Notes: generated by a model not told the origin, from the sequence alone. 64,000 nucleotides of DNA from Phaeosaccion multiseriatum (GCA_965112735.1 OZ218962.1:558001-622000), one strand, 5' to 3'. Counted from the first letter of the stretch, positions 33,948 through 44,938 are shown. A program made the numbers and translations.

Positions 33948-36900
33948 CCTTCCCCTCCTCGTCCTCCTGCTTCCACCCCTCCTCCTCCAGCAGCAGCAGC
34001 TCCTCCTCCTCCTCCTCCTCCTCCTCCTCCTCCTCCTCCTCCTCCTCCTCCTCCTCCTCCTCCTCCGCCTCCTCCGCCTCCTCCTCCTCCGCCTCCAGCA
34101 GCGGCAGACTCCATCCCGGAAAGCGGGAGGGGGGTGTAGCCCATGCTGCCACTCGCTGCTGTACCCTCCGCAGTAGCTCCGCCAACATACTCCTCGCTAA
34201 AGTGGTCTCCACCCTCCTCCCCCGCAACTGGAGCCACAGCTGAAGCAGGGTTCTCTGCTCGCTCTTGCCCCTCGATGGCGTCGTGGTCCTCTTGTGGTGC
34301 CGCGAGAGTCTGTGCCCTGGGCAAAAACTGCCGCACCCACGCCTTGTCCACAGGTCCCGCAGCGGCTGCAGATGGTCCCACTTCCCTCCGAAGGGGCCGC
34401 TGAACAGCCTCGAAGAAGTGGCTGCTCCTGAGCTCGTTGTAGGCGAGTTCTGAGGGGAAGACAGACTGTAAGTAAGCTTCTGCAGTGGATGGCATAAGAA
34501 ACACTCCCATACGAGCGGCAAGGGCGGCCAAAGAGCCGCCCACATCTGCCTTGAAGCGACCCCCCACTTCGGAAATCGATGCGCGCATCAAGGTCGCCAA
34601 TTCCTCTTTCGTAAGCTTCTGAGTTCCTCGAAGCCGCCCCCCATGTCTCCCAAGGCGAGCTGCCAGAAACTCACCTCCCCTGGATGTGCCCGCCGCCACC
34701 TCCTGCACTTGACCAGCAGCACTTCCCGTCGTGACAAAAGACTCCACCCCAGGCGAGATCGGCAGCTGCGCCGGTGATGAAGGGGTGGTAGTCGCTACTG
34801 CGACCTCTGAGCTCTCCAACTCGCATGCCTCCCTTTGCGCCTCCCACGCGTAGTGCATGCCTTGTTGAAGCACAAGGGGTGCAGAACGATCAAGTACTGT
34901 GTACCCCTCCTGCATCCCCTTTGGAGCTTGGGGTCCCAGGCGGCCAAGCGAGGCGGCCACTTGCTCAAGCAGCTCGAGGTCGTAGTGGAAGACATCAGAG
35001 GGGAATCTGTCGAGCTTGCGGAGAGCATTCCCGCAGTAGCGAAAGTCAAACTCGTTGACTATGGCGTCCACCAACTCCGCGCTTGCGCTCTTCGACAGAG
35101 CAGACAGCACAAGCCTCAAGTGAAGGTGGTACCCCTCCAGAGCAGAGCTCTGGCGCAAGCAGCGGAAAATCATCAGGCCAGTCTTCGTCGTCCGTAGGTA
35201 CACATACATGTCCACTCCCGGCCTGTCTGAAAGCCTCCCGGCCATGATGTGGCTCATGGCAGTCTTGAAAATGGCGGCGTGCTTACTGTTGAAGAAGGGC
35301 AGGCCAGTTGAGGGCTCCTTCACGTCTTTGAAGAACGTGTAGACCATGGTCAGCCGTTGCGCCAAGACCTATGTGCATTACAAAGAAGGCGGAAGAACGA
35401 GGCCAAATTGAGTCAAGGTAGCCTCACTCAACTGGACGTGTAAGTGAGCAGGTCCAGCACTCCAACAAGCACTGCGAGTCGACCCGCGCTACATACCTTG
35501 GGAGAGGGGATGGTATAGCGGCAGTGCTTCCTCAAGAACTTTCTCCGAATGCGCTTGATCTGTGCCTCAGTGAGCCCTCGTCTGAGCAGGTGCTTCTCTA
35601 TCCTCTCCATTTCACCGGCCATCATGACAAACACCGCATCGCTCAAGGCAATAGCGAAGAATCGGTACACGCGCGAGTCCTTGGAGTGGGCCATGAGAAA
35701 AAATCTGCCAACCAAGGAGGCGGCAAAACGAATCAGATCAATAGAGAGCAAGTCAGTGAGCTGTGTGCTGCTGTTTTTATTTCCCTCCGCCCCCCTTCAG
35801 TGCCATCTCGCTGCTCACCTTGCCATCCAGTGATAGATGTCGTACTTTACTCGCACGTCCTTCCAGGCGTCCCCTGCCCCCTCACCGCCACTGCCCTCGT
35901 TCTCTTTCTCAGAAGCAGCGTCAGCGTGCTGGGCAGGGCAGCGGTAACCCTTCCTCTTACTGATCAGTATCGACGCCTCCCCACCGCTTCCCACCTTTCT
36001 TGTGCGTGAGCCCCAGCCCCTCAGCTGTCTTGTACACAGTCGCTCGCGCCGTCTTCGTGAGACCCATTGGCAGAAGCAGGGGCTCTTCCCATTCAGGAGT
36101 TCTTGCAAACTTGTCGACAAAGACCAACGTTACGTCAGAGTAAGAATCACTCATCGGCTCCTCGGTCGCTCCCTCGCCTTCTTGCTCCAAAATGTCGGCA
36201 TGCCCCCCCTCCCCGCCCCCCCCCCTCCTGAGCGGCTCGCCCCCCCCCCCTCGCTCTTCTCCTTCTTCCTCCTCGTCGTTGTCTTCCCCCTCGTCCGGGT
36301 CTTCGCACACACGCCGGGCCTCAGCAGCTTGTTCCCGAGTCTGCTCCGTATCCCCCCATTCATCTCCAACCGCACCTTCTCCCCCCTCTGCTCTCGCGTC
36401 GCTTATCTCTTTCTGTGCTCCACCTCCTTGGCGCTCTCCAGCTTCGATCTGCTCCGCGGAATCATCGTGCTGTCCCTCCGCAGGCACTTTCTCTCCACTC
36501 GCTGCTGTACACCCTTGCTTCGTCCAGATCGTGTGCTGCAGTAGCCAGCTTGCATAGGCGTCATTCGCGGCGTAACAAGCCTGATCCTTGAGAAGTGGCC
36601 AGCGGCGCCAGTCAGACAACGCACCATTCCCAAGCCTGGACACATGACCGCGAGTCTCTCCCCCAATGCTCTTGTCCAGACGCTTCTTCGTAACTAGAGC
36701 AACCATGTCATCGAGTTTGTGGCTCCCCTGCCCCTGCTTGAGCTGGAGAGAGCTGCGCGCTTCGACAACTATGTCAAGGGCGCCTTTTACATCCACATCA
36801 AACTCCTTCTTCAAGACCGTAACATCCCCCTTGACGTTTGCAGCACCCTTCAGCAAAGACAAGGGCAAGGAGTAAGGGGAAAGAAGCAAATGGGGTTGAT

Positions 36901-39900
36901 CCGTCAAGGCCAAGTGGAAATATAAGGGCCAAGAAAGGCAGAAGGCAAAGTCTCAGCCCCTCTCCACTACACCAGCAGCAGAGCAGCAACGCAGTGGAGG
37001 ACCAGAGCAATAGAGCAGCAAAGCGACAGAGAAGCGGAACAACATACAAGTCGAGCAGCAGAGCAGCGAAAAAGCGAGCAAAAGACAGCAGACAAGCAGA
37101 GCAGCACAGGGCAGCAAACACCCATTCTCCCCTGCAAAAGCTTACCTTCACAATGTCCTCCCGGCTCAGAATCTCGCTGTCGAGCAAGCTGGGCACGCCT
37201 CCCAACTTGGTGAGGGAGAACAGGACGCAGAGCCCCTCGCTCGAGCACAGCTGGAGCACGCTTGTCTTGCCAGGGGACACACCCCTCTGCAGAGGAGCGT
37301 ATGCCTCACGATCAAAACCAAGGAAGAGCTGCCGGCCCTCGACTAACACGCGCTTTGCATCGTCAAGCAAAGCGTGGACTGCCTCGTGGACCTTCTCCTC
37401 AGTGTCCACAAACATGGTTTTGCCCCCCCCTGCCTCAAAGTTGATGACTTCAAGAGCATCGGTGGCAGCAGCGTCAGCGTCCTCGAAGGGGAGGCGCTGC
37501 CTCAGCAAGCGAGCATCCCGCATGTTGTCAATAGTGGCCACCTCAACCTTCGGCCGACCCTCTGCCGCCTTGCGAAACGCCTCAAGAGCTCGGGTGCATG
37601 CTGGGTCATTGTAGCTGCCCGAGTCGACGTTCACGCTAAGAATTGGAGCATTCATCTCTGCAGAGAAGATGGTAAGTCGGATGTTGGCGAACCGCACACC
37701 CTCAAACTCGAGGGACTTGAACACCTTGAAAGAGTGATCCAGCTGAACATCGGCAAAGCACACGGCAATGGAGGGCGGGGAAGAGTGGAAAATGGGGTGA
37801 GGGCACGCAAGAGTGAAGGCCTCAGCAATGGTACACATCAGCAGGCAGCATCCTCTGACTCTAGCTACGAGACTGATGAGCCCTTCTTGCTCCTGACCTG
37901 CAGCATGCGCCCCCAGATCGTCTGTTGCCTGAAGAGCAGCTGCCACTCCTTTCCACGCGCACACTTTTGAAGTAAAAACCTGCGCAATGCTCCAAAGCCT
38001 GGGACATCGATGCCCACACTATCAGCAGTTATCGACTGTTGCTGCGGTTGTTGTTGTTGTTGCTGCTGCTGCTGCTGCTGCCCCGTACTGCTGCTGCTGC
38101 TGTTGCTGCTACCGACGCCTGCTGCTGCTGCCCCCCGCTGGTGCTGCCCCTGCCCCGTGCTGCTGCTGCTGCCGCGCATCCAAGCATCGAGTGTGCTCGA
38201 CGCTGCCCCGCTTCCCTGCGACACGCCATTGCTTTTGTGTTTCTGCTTCGGCCGCTTGGCCTCACCACGCCGCTTGAGTCGACCCTCTGGAGAATAGAAT
38301 GCGGCAGACCCTAGATACTGTAGCTGCATTAGGCTCAGGGAATGCGACTCCAGTTCCTTAAACAGTTTCTCTGTGTCACCGATGCTGCCAGTTGATGTAC
38401 CGTTTCGCACGAGAAGCAGGGCCGCTGAGGTTGTAAGGGCCGTGTTGCCTGGTCCTACCTCAACGGGCAGCTCTGCAGTCACCCACTGGAAGCGTAAGTT
38501 CTCCTTGTACGCTGTGGTCACGCGTGGGTCGTAGGAGTAGAAGGAGGTCGAGTACTCGCTAATGGCTTTCTTCTGAGCGGCAAGCTGGACGGGTGGGGAC
38601 AAGGAAGGAGGGCGAAGTGAGGAAAGGACAAGGGAAGAAGAGAGGCGAGGCGTCTTCATCCAAAGCCGCAGAGAGTAGCGCAAATGAGACACAACCGAAG
38701 CACACGAACCTGCTCTTGTGACGTTTCCTTCTTCTTCTCCGCCTCCTTGTACTCAGCTTTCATCCGTTTCTTCTCCTCCAATCGCACTGCACACAGATGC
38801 CTTGTCCCCACCATGACAAAGTTGTTCTCCAGGCTGGTGACATGCACAGCCCGCTGCGCTGCCGTCCATCCTTTAGCGTGTACACACTCTGTCGAGGCAT
38901 GCCATGCGCAAAAAGGCTGCTGATGGTCCTCTCCAAGGTTGTGGAAGATGTGGGGGGCCCAGACAAACACGTCACGTTGGGCGTACCCTCCCACTTGAGA
39001 CTGGCGGCTTGCCGTCGGGGCCCTGAAGTAGGGAGATCCCCAAGTAGACAACCCTTTCTCTGGATCCTTTGCCGCCTGGAGTGCTACCTTGATGAACTCA
39101 GTCTGCGCTGGTGGTCTATTCTTCGTCCCAAACCCTCCCCTACCACAACCGCCCCCCTCCTCGCCCGTATTACCATCATCCTCGTCCTCATCCTCGTCGT
39201 TCTCACCCCTGTTAGCACAACAAAAGATGTAGAAAGGGGGCGAGAACAACAGGGGCAAGAAAGTGTGTCAAGGTAGATGTAGAAAGGGGGCGAGAACAAC
39301 AGGGGCAAGAAAGTGTGTCAAGGTATGTACAGAAAGGGCGGCGAAGAGGCGATAATTGAGAACGTACCGCTTAGACGTGCGACCAAGGGGCGGCGAAGAA
39401 AACCCTACGAAGTGGTCACCACTTGCACCATCTACCCTGTCTGCGCTCGAAGACATGTCACAGCCCTTCTTCTTCCTCTCCTCCATCTCCTTCTTTCGCT
39501 TCTCTTCCTGCTCCGCTGGGAGCAGGAAATCCTCATCAATTCCTTTTATAGCTGCACTAATCAACCGCTTCTTCTCGCTTATATCCTTCGAGGGCCGGCC
39601 TCGTCCTCCTCCAGTTTTGTAAGCATCTTCTAAAGTCGCCTTCTGGTTGAGCAAGTCCTGCCTTGCTGCCTGCAATTGTTTCCGCCTCTCCTCTTGTGCT
39701 GCGGCGATTGTTGCAAGCTCAGCCTCCACTCTCGCCTGAGTGCCAGTTTTCGAAGCGGTCGCTGGTTGTGCCGCCGCAGCGGCTGCATCTGCCAGAGCAC
39801 CGGCTTGCGTCCAAGTCTCGTCGTCCCAATCACTGGCACTGTCATTGTCGTCGTGCGCTCGCTCCTGCGGCCTTTCCACTGATATCCGAAGAGCCCTGTG

Positions 39901-39927
39901 CACCAGAAATCTCTTCAGGACTGTCAC
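33614..39927 (-). CDS. element-encoded protein with WRN-type 3'-5' exonuclease domain
   Basis: Exons by GT-AG with matching phase: up to 39368 (5' limit unresolved), 39208-38710, 38584-37898, 37742-37146, 36847 to ~35960, ~35957-35819, 35704-35497 and 35368-33614. Part 1 (39208-38710) has VFVWAPHIFHNLGE...CAWH, then CVHAKGWTAAQRAVH and HLCAV. This is a putative C/H metal site which, from memory, resembles DUF6729. Part 2 (37742-36500) is a WRN/RNase D-like exonuclease: LGFDREAYAP (motif I, D-x-E), NVKGDVTVLKKEFDVDVKG (motif II), and WPLLKDQACYAANDAYASW (motif III, YAAxDA). Part 3 contains KYDIYHWMARFF, ALSDAVF and FRCLRQSSALEGYHLHLR, a conserved-looking C-terminal core, then poly-Gly/Ala and a basic tail. 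The frame shifts by one base at TAA 35959-35957. The N-terminus begins after an in-frame TAG near 39960, so at least one upstream exon is missing. Probable transposition-related nuclease; the mechanism is unknown. Confidence 0.7.
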
Positions 39928-40140
39928 AAAGGTGGTGCTGTTCCATCCTTTTGTGCTGCCCCGCTACAGCTTCTGCATTCTTCTCCATTTGCTGCTGCTA
40001 GTGGTGTCATGGTTTGAAATGTTTGATATGTACCTCTCTTTGCTTGACTGCTGCTGCTACTACCAGCCCTGCCACCTTCCTGCCATGAGAAATCCTTCAC
40101 TAAGCCATTACTACTGCTGGAATGTAGCAGTTGTGGTTAT

Positions 40141-40866
40141 TTAAGCAGCGTTGACCTCCTTAGAGGAGGGGGAAGGAGGGGGGGGAGCAGAAAAATATAG
40201 GAAAAAAGTCGCTCCACGGACCAAAAAAAAAGTAGTTTTCGAGCAGAGCGAGTTTACGAGTCGATCGTATCGAAAACGTATTTTCGGGAAACGGGGAGGA
40301 CTGACAGTTACAGCGTCATAGTCATGATATGGTTGAAGGCAAGGGTACGCCGCGTGACGCAAGGGGCCTAGCGGCCCGTCTGACACGTCAGACGCCCACC
40401 CCACCGGGGTATAGCAAGAATCTAGCATTCACTACTGTAAAAGAGGAGGCGACGCGAGGACGGCGTCGCAAGAGTTGTAGCAAGTGCCGAAGAGCTCAGC
40501 GCGGTGAGAAGGACAGCGAAGGGGCGGAGCAGCCCAGCAGTCAACCGCGCGAAGGAGACGGCAGCGACAGCAAAGTTTCCCCACCCGCCCGGCCCGGGGG
40601 GACGAGTGGGATTATCGGGAATCCAACGGGGTGGATGGGAGTAAGGGCGAGGCAGACGCGTCTGCCTGCCCTGCTTTGGCACCCCCTGGAAATCGCATTT
40701 ACCCCCCCTTACACAATATAAACAATTACAAGTATTAGCAGTTAGCCTGACCGAGCGAGAGAGCGTTCGAGGGGAAGGCATGGGTAGTACTAGGTGTCAG
40801 GACGGAGTGGACTGAAAATCGCTCCAGACCAAAAAAATCGATCCACGGACAGGTCGACACTACAGT
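40141..40866. other. 5' subterminal region of the mobile element
   Basis: No gene found. Contains an A-rich stretch (40200-40235), gctccacggaccaaaa at 40211 and the related gctccagaccaaaaaa at 40821 plus atccacggac at 40840. These may be subterminal binding repeats. The promoter of the minus-strand gene should lie here. Confidence 0.45.
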
Positions 40867-40881
40867 GTATAAAAGTGCGCC
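40867..40881 (+). repeat. right terminal inverted repeat
   Basis: GTATAAAAGTGCGCC, reverse complement of 33429-33443; TATAAAAG points out of the element toward the ankyrin-unit flank. Confidence 0.75.
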
Positions 40882-40887
40882 TCTCCC

Positions 40888-41129
40888 GGGATCGGCTAAC
40901 ACTAAACTTATACTCACACTCCGATCTGTGGCGTCGTCGTGGCTCCAGCATCCTCAACAACACGGATTACTACGGAGCGCTTGTAGCCGCAATGCAGAGC
41001 GCAACCCACACTCTCATGATAATGACGCTCTGCTTTTCTGTGTTATCCATTGTACCCGCCGTCCTCAAACACACTCCCTAACCTTACTACCTTTTACGTG
41101 TGCGTGCGCGTGCGCCTCAGAACAATCGA
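40888..41129. repeat. right part of ankyrin-unit 5' flank copy E
   Basis: GGGATCGG then ctaacactaaacttatactc, tacggagcgcttgtagccgc and the ctctcatgataatgac core, matching 30455-30600. Confidence 0.85.
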
Positions 41130-41863
41130 GCTGCACCCCCCTCCTTTGGATCCGCTCCGCCCTACTTCTCTCATCTTACTCCGAGCTCATAAGCTCCAAT
41201 GTACACCTCCCCCCCTCTCCGTCCGCCTTCCTCCCTCCTCCCTCCTCAGTGTGCCTCACGGCGCTGCACTGCTAGACTCCGTTCCGATGGCAGCCACCGC
41301 GCCCTGAAAAGAGCACGCACCGCCTTCTTCTCACAGCTCGCGACGCTGGGTGCTCTCCCGCCACCACACTCACGCCCCTCAATCCGCTTGCTCATGACGT
41401 TTCGTCCTCGCTACACGTGCTTCTGCCCTCGCACCTCTCAGATACAGCCCTCTGCTTCAGCGCATTTCCTCGGCCACGCCCTCCCACGTCTCGCTCTGCA
41501 TGCCTCCGGGCCTCTCCAGCAGTGGCACCCCACTTTAGAGGCTCCCTCCCCCCCCCCCCTATTGATCCTCTGCAAAGCTGCTGCCGCCCCTCCCAAGCGA
41601 GAACTCGCACCCTGTCCCTGCCCCTGTCGCCGCTATACCGCTCTTCATGGCATGATTCGACGCCTTCTGCCCCTGCCCATGTTGTTCGTGCTGCTGCTGT
41701 TGTTTGTTGGTGTAGTTGTTGCTGATGCTGCTGCTGCCTCCCTTGCTACTGCTGCGGCTGCTGCTGCATCCCTGGCTGGGGCACCGCCCCATACCCTCCT
41801 GGCACAACAAGTAACCCTCCCCCCCTCCTCGCTCGCTTCGAGGCCATGATTGCTCTCCCATTT
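41130..41863. repeat. ankyrin-unit 3' flank, subtype 2, copy E
   Basis: Same block order as 27630-28389 and 30700-31488 (gtgcctcacggcgctgcact; cagcagtggcaccccactt; TTGTTGGTGTAG). No gene seen. Confidence 0.7.
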
Positions 41864-43509
41864 TCAATGCGTGTCTTGCTTCGCCCACCTGGAAGCGTCA
41901 TCGGCTCCGCGCATGCCTGCGGCCACTTCCAGCATGGTCTCGGAAGACACGCCCCTCTCCTGCGGCGGTAGGCCCCTCTCCTTGCCGAAGGTCAAGTCGC
42001 ACGTCCGCATAATGTCCGCAGGGCTTTGCGAGTCGAAGTACCGCTTGTCTGCCATCAGAAGACGATCACGGACCTCTTGCAGGACGTCACGCTCTCGAGC
42101 AGCAGTCAGAGCCTTGCCCACAGACGCCCCTGCGCAGAGAAGCTCGTACATCGCCCCTCCATGATTCTCGTATGCTGCGAAGAGGAGGGGAGTTCTTCCG
42201 ATGTCATCCTCGCTGTCCACCTCAGCCCGCACCCCGAGCAGGAGGTGCAGGGCGTGCCCATGTCCGCCCCTCGCGGCGTAGTGCAGAGCAGTAAGGCCGA
42301 GGTTGTCACGTCCATCCACGTCTGCCGCTGCCGATACGAGCTGACGCAGAACCTCACCGTGTCCCTTATCCGCTGCCACCATGAGAGCAGTACCCCCCTC
42401 CGCGTCATGTCGGTCCACGTCTGCCCCTGCTGAGATGAGCACACGTAATACCTCAGCGTGTCCACAGTGCGCTGCCGACAGGAGAGGTGTTATTCCCATA
42501 GCACTCACAGGATCAACTTCGGCACCAGCTGCGAGTAGTCGCCTCGCTATCTCTGCATTCCCTTGGTTGCTGGCCAAAAGAAGTGGTGAAGCTCCGTCGT
42601 TTCTCAGTTGGTTCACATCCGCGTTGCTGGCAAGAAGCAACTTCGCCACCTCCTCATGACCGTACTTCGACGCCAATAGCAGTGGTGTACTTCCGTCGTC
42701 GGTGGCCAAGTTCACATTCGCATTGGCCGCAAGAAGGAGCCTCACAACCCCCTCATAATTGGCCTGTGAAGCGAAGATCAGAGGTGTAGCTCCGTCGTTC
42801 CTCGCTCGATTCACATTGGCGCCCCCCGCGATCAAAGCCCTGACGACTTCTGTGTGCCCATAGGATGTAGCTGCAACCATGGCCGTCCCTGCGCCAAAAG
42901 GTTGATCCAAATCCGCACCGGCCTCGATCAGTATCTGCACGACGTTCAGATGGCCACATACGCAAGCCCCTATCAATGGTGTGCAATCGTCAGGAGTCAT
43001 CATCACTTTGTGGTTTGGAGATGCCCCTTCCCCCAATAGCAGCCCCACAACGTCTGCTCTACCCCCCAACGCCGCTACAGTCATTGGGTTGTACCCGTCA
43101 GCACATATCGCGGCGTCAAGGCAAGCCTTCCTTCCCCCCTCTTTAGCGACAAGGGCGCTCATGGCCAGTTTGACGTCCTTGATAGTCTTCCTCCCGAGGA
43201 TGGCGTCGTGGAGGCGCGTGGCCTTGTGTCGGCCGAGGGAGGAGAGAGCGAGGGGGGGCAAAAAGGGTGGAAAACAAGAGGGGTGGTGAGTCAATGCTCT
43301 TAATAGAGACCTTTGCCCTCCAGCGAAGATCAAGGGGAGACGAAGGGAGGTCGGCAACGCAAGTCACGGCGATGGGAAGGGGGGTGTGAGAAATATAACA
43401 TTTCCACCAAGGGAAGGCAACGCCGTTCAGCGTCGGACCACTTCGGCCCCGGAACAGAAGGCATGGCCATAAAGGAGCTTACCTCTCTGCTGAAGGTTGG
43501 GCTCTGCAT
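41864..43509 (-). CDS. ankyrin-repeat protein copy 5 (ten repeats), two exons
   Basis: Best-preserved copy. Proposed exon 1 is 43509-43483 (MQSPTFSRE, donor GTAAGC). Proposed exon 2 is 43222-41864, starting ATRLHDAILGRKTIKDVKLA after a pyrimidine-rich stretch and AG. The phases agree, giving 461 residues. Ten ankyrin repeats of ~33 residues run from NPMTVAALGGRADVV to RTPLLFAAYENH. Then comes the conserved tail ADKRYFDSQSPADIMRTCD, GKERGLPPQERGVSS and AAGMRGADDASRWAKQDTH. A frame without ATG continues upstream to 43357 and would be intronic. No signal peptide or membrane segment. Likely an intracellular interaction protein; partner unknown. Confidence 0.72.
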
Positions 43510-44227
43510 GATGGAGGCACCAGCCGCCCCGAGGCCGGGCGGGGGATGATCCACGAGCCGCCCTGTGGGGGAGAAGTGTTAGAAAGAGGAACGCTCTCCG
43601 CGCTCTTATAGAGAGCAGCAGGGCAAGAGGCAGATAGAGAGGGGGCCGCCCGGCCCGCCCTTGTATGTCAATTAACCGCCCTGGATGTCAGTAAATCCAC
43701 ATTTGGGCCCGGAGTGGGCTCAGGAAAAGAGGCATTACGCACGCTACAGAGCACCACAGGCGAAGATCTTCGGGAGATCGGAGGTATAGACAGAATTGTA
43801 GATGTTGAGCAGCTTAAAGTCTGATTGTTGCGTCTGTATAGAGCCATTTAGGAGGTGAAATGTGCTGATAGGTTGACGAGATCTTTGCCCTTGAACAAGG
43901 GAGACGCACAAGAGGTGATGATCTTAGGGCAACCTACGGATTGTGTAGTAAAATAGCCGATGAGAAGCCGGGAGTGCGGTCTTAAGAGACAGTGGGCCAA
44001 CATGTGGAGCTGAAGTGTCCGTTGCGTTGGCGGGAATTTGGGCCTCAAACAAGGGGGGAGTAGGGGAAGAGCGTGTGCGAGCAAGAGCCCATAAGGGATG
44101 AATGGCTTTGAGGATACTGCGGCCCACATGAGGAAGTCGACGTTGAGCAGCTAAGAGTGCGATTGTAGGTGCTGTGGAGCGGAAGGGGTGAGGCGAGATG
44201 GAAACACTGATGGCAGCAGTTTTCACC
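43510..44227. other. intergenic, with a weak duplicated segment
   Basis: No gene. Two diverged copies of a segment containing gttgagcagct can be seen (43803-43870 and 44137-44200), suggesting an old tandem duplication of unknown nature. Confidence 0.4.
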
Positions 44228-44735
44228 TCAAAAATGGTCAGGAGAGGGAGGAGTGTGTGCGACCAGCAGACCACGAGATGTAAAACCCTTGAGAACACTT
44301 GAGGGATAAATTGTCAGCCGAGTGCTGGGCAGTTCGAAGTGTCCTTTCAGGAGCTTCAGTGAAGCTGCACTCAAGGCCGTCCCCGTGCAAATCGTTTGAT
44401 CGAAATCAGCACCGGCCACCATCAGTATCTACACCACGCTCAAATCGCACCTCAAGAGTAATCGCTTTGAGGTTTGGAGATACCCCTTCCCCCAATAGAA
44501 GCTCCAAGATGTCCGCTCTACCCCGCATCGCCGCGGCTGTCATTGGGGTGTGCCCGTCGGCACAAATCGCGGCGTCAAGGCAAGCCTTCCTTCCCCCCTC
44601 TTTGGCGACAAGGGCGCTGATGGCTCGCTTGACATTCTTGATAGTGTTCCTCCCCGCGAATGGCGTTGTTGAGGCGCGTGGCCTTGGTTCGGCCGAGGAA
44701 GGAGAGAGCGAGGGGGGGTTGAAGAGCCGGAGCAC
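44228..44735 (-). pseudogene. ankyrin-repeat gene relic (copy 6)
   Basis: 44735-44406 retains the family N-terminus (RNTIKNVKRAISALVAKEGG, GHTPMTAAAMRGRADILELLL). 44422-44228 retains AGADFDQTICTGTALSAASLK in another frame. The rest of the repeat array and the tail are missing. Several frame changes show it is dead. Confidence 0.75.
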
Positions 44736-44819
44736 CAGAGGGGCGGTGAGTCACCAACTGAAACTGGAAGTGTGCGCGAGTGTGTGTGTGTGTGTTACTC
44801 TCCCTCTGGGCCAGCGGGG

Positions 44820-44938
44820 TCAACCCTGCTACACTATCCGCTATCCGCTATCGCCGGCGCCAGCCGGCGCGCTATCCGCCCCCCCGGGGCCCGATAGCGC
44901 GCTATCGAGAATGCGGGCGATAGTGTATCAGGGGTTGA
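44820..44938. mobile_element. MITE-like inverted-repeat element, copy 1
   Basis: Ends tcaaccctgctacactat and atagtgtatcaggggttga are imperfect inverted repeats. The interior (ctatcgccggcgccagccgg / cgatagcgcgctatcg) is also largely palindromic, so the strand could fold into a long hairpin. No coding capacity. Confidence 0.6.

Larger units (their letters stand above)
33429..40887. mobile_element. DNA transposon-like element with WRN-type exonuclease gene
   Basis: The left end GGCGCACTTTTATAC (33429-33443) is the exact reverse complement of GTATAAAAGTGCGCC (40867-40881). A second inverted block GTCGACC lies just inside each. GGGATCGG stands immediately left (33421-33428) and again at 40888-40895, six bases (tctccc) beyond the right repeat. 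The uninterrupted paralogous flank has a single GGGATCGG at 30455-30462. The insertion is about 7.46 kb and carries one multi-exon gene on the minus strand. Inside both ends are A-rich stretches and related motifs (gctccacggaccaaaa at the right). An 8-bp target duplication is known for hAT and some other cut-and-paste families, but the termini and the protein do not look like hAT. The six extra bases and a 12-base match of the right end to flank sequence (GGTCGACACTAC) are cautions. Confidence 0.75.

Noticed and set aside
35930-35962. 32-nt intron (GTAAGAGG...CCCAG) to explain the frame change in the element gene
   Set aside because: Too short for spliceosomal removal and gives the wrong phase.
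43313-43357. Non-ATG extension of the ankyrin copy 5 frame (LPTSLRLPLIFAGGQ)
   Set aside because: It starts with TTG, is not frame-conserved among copies and lies in the proposed intron.
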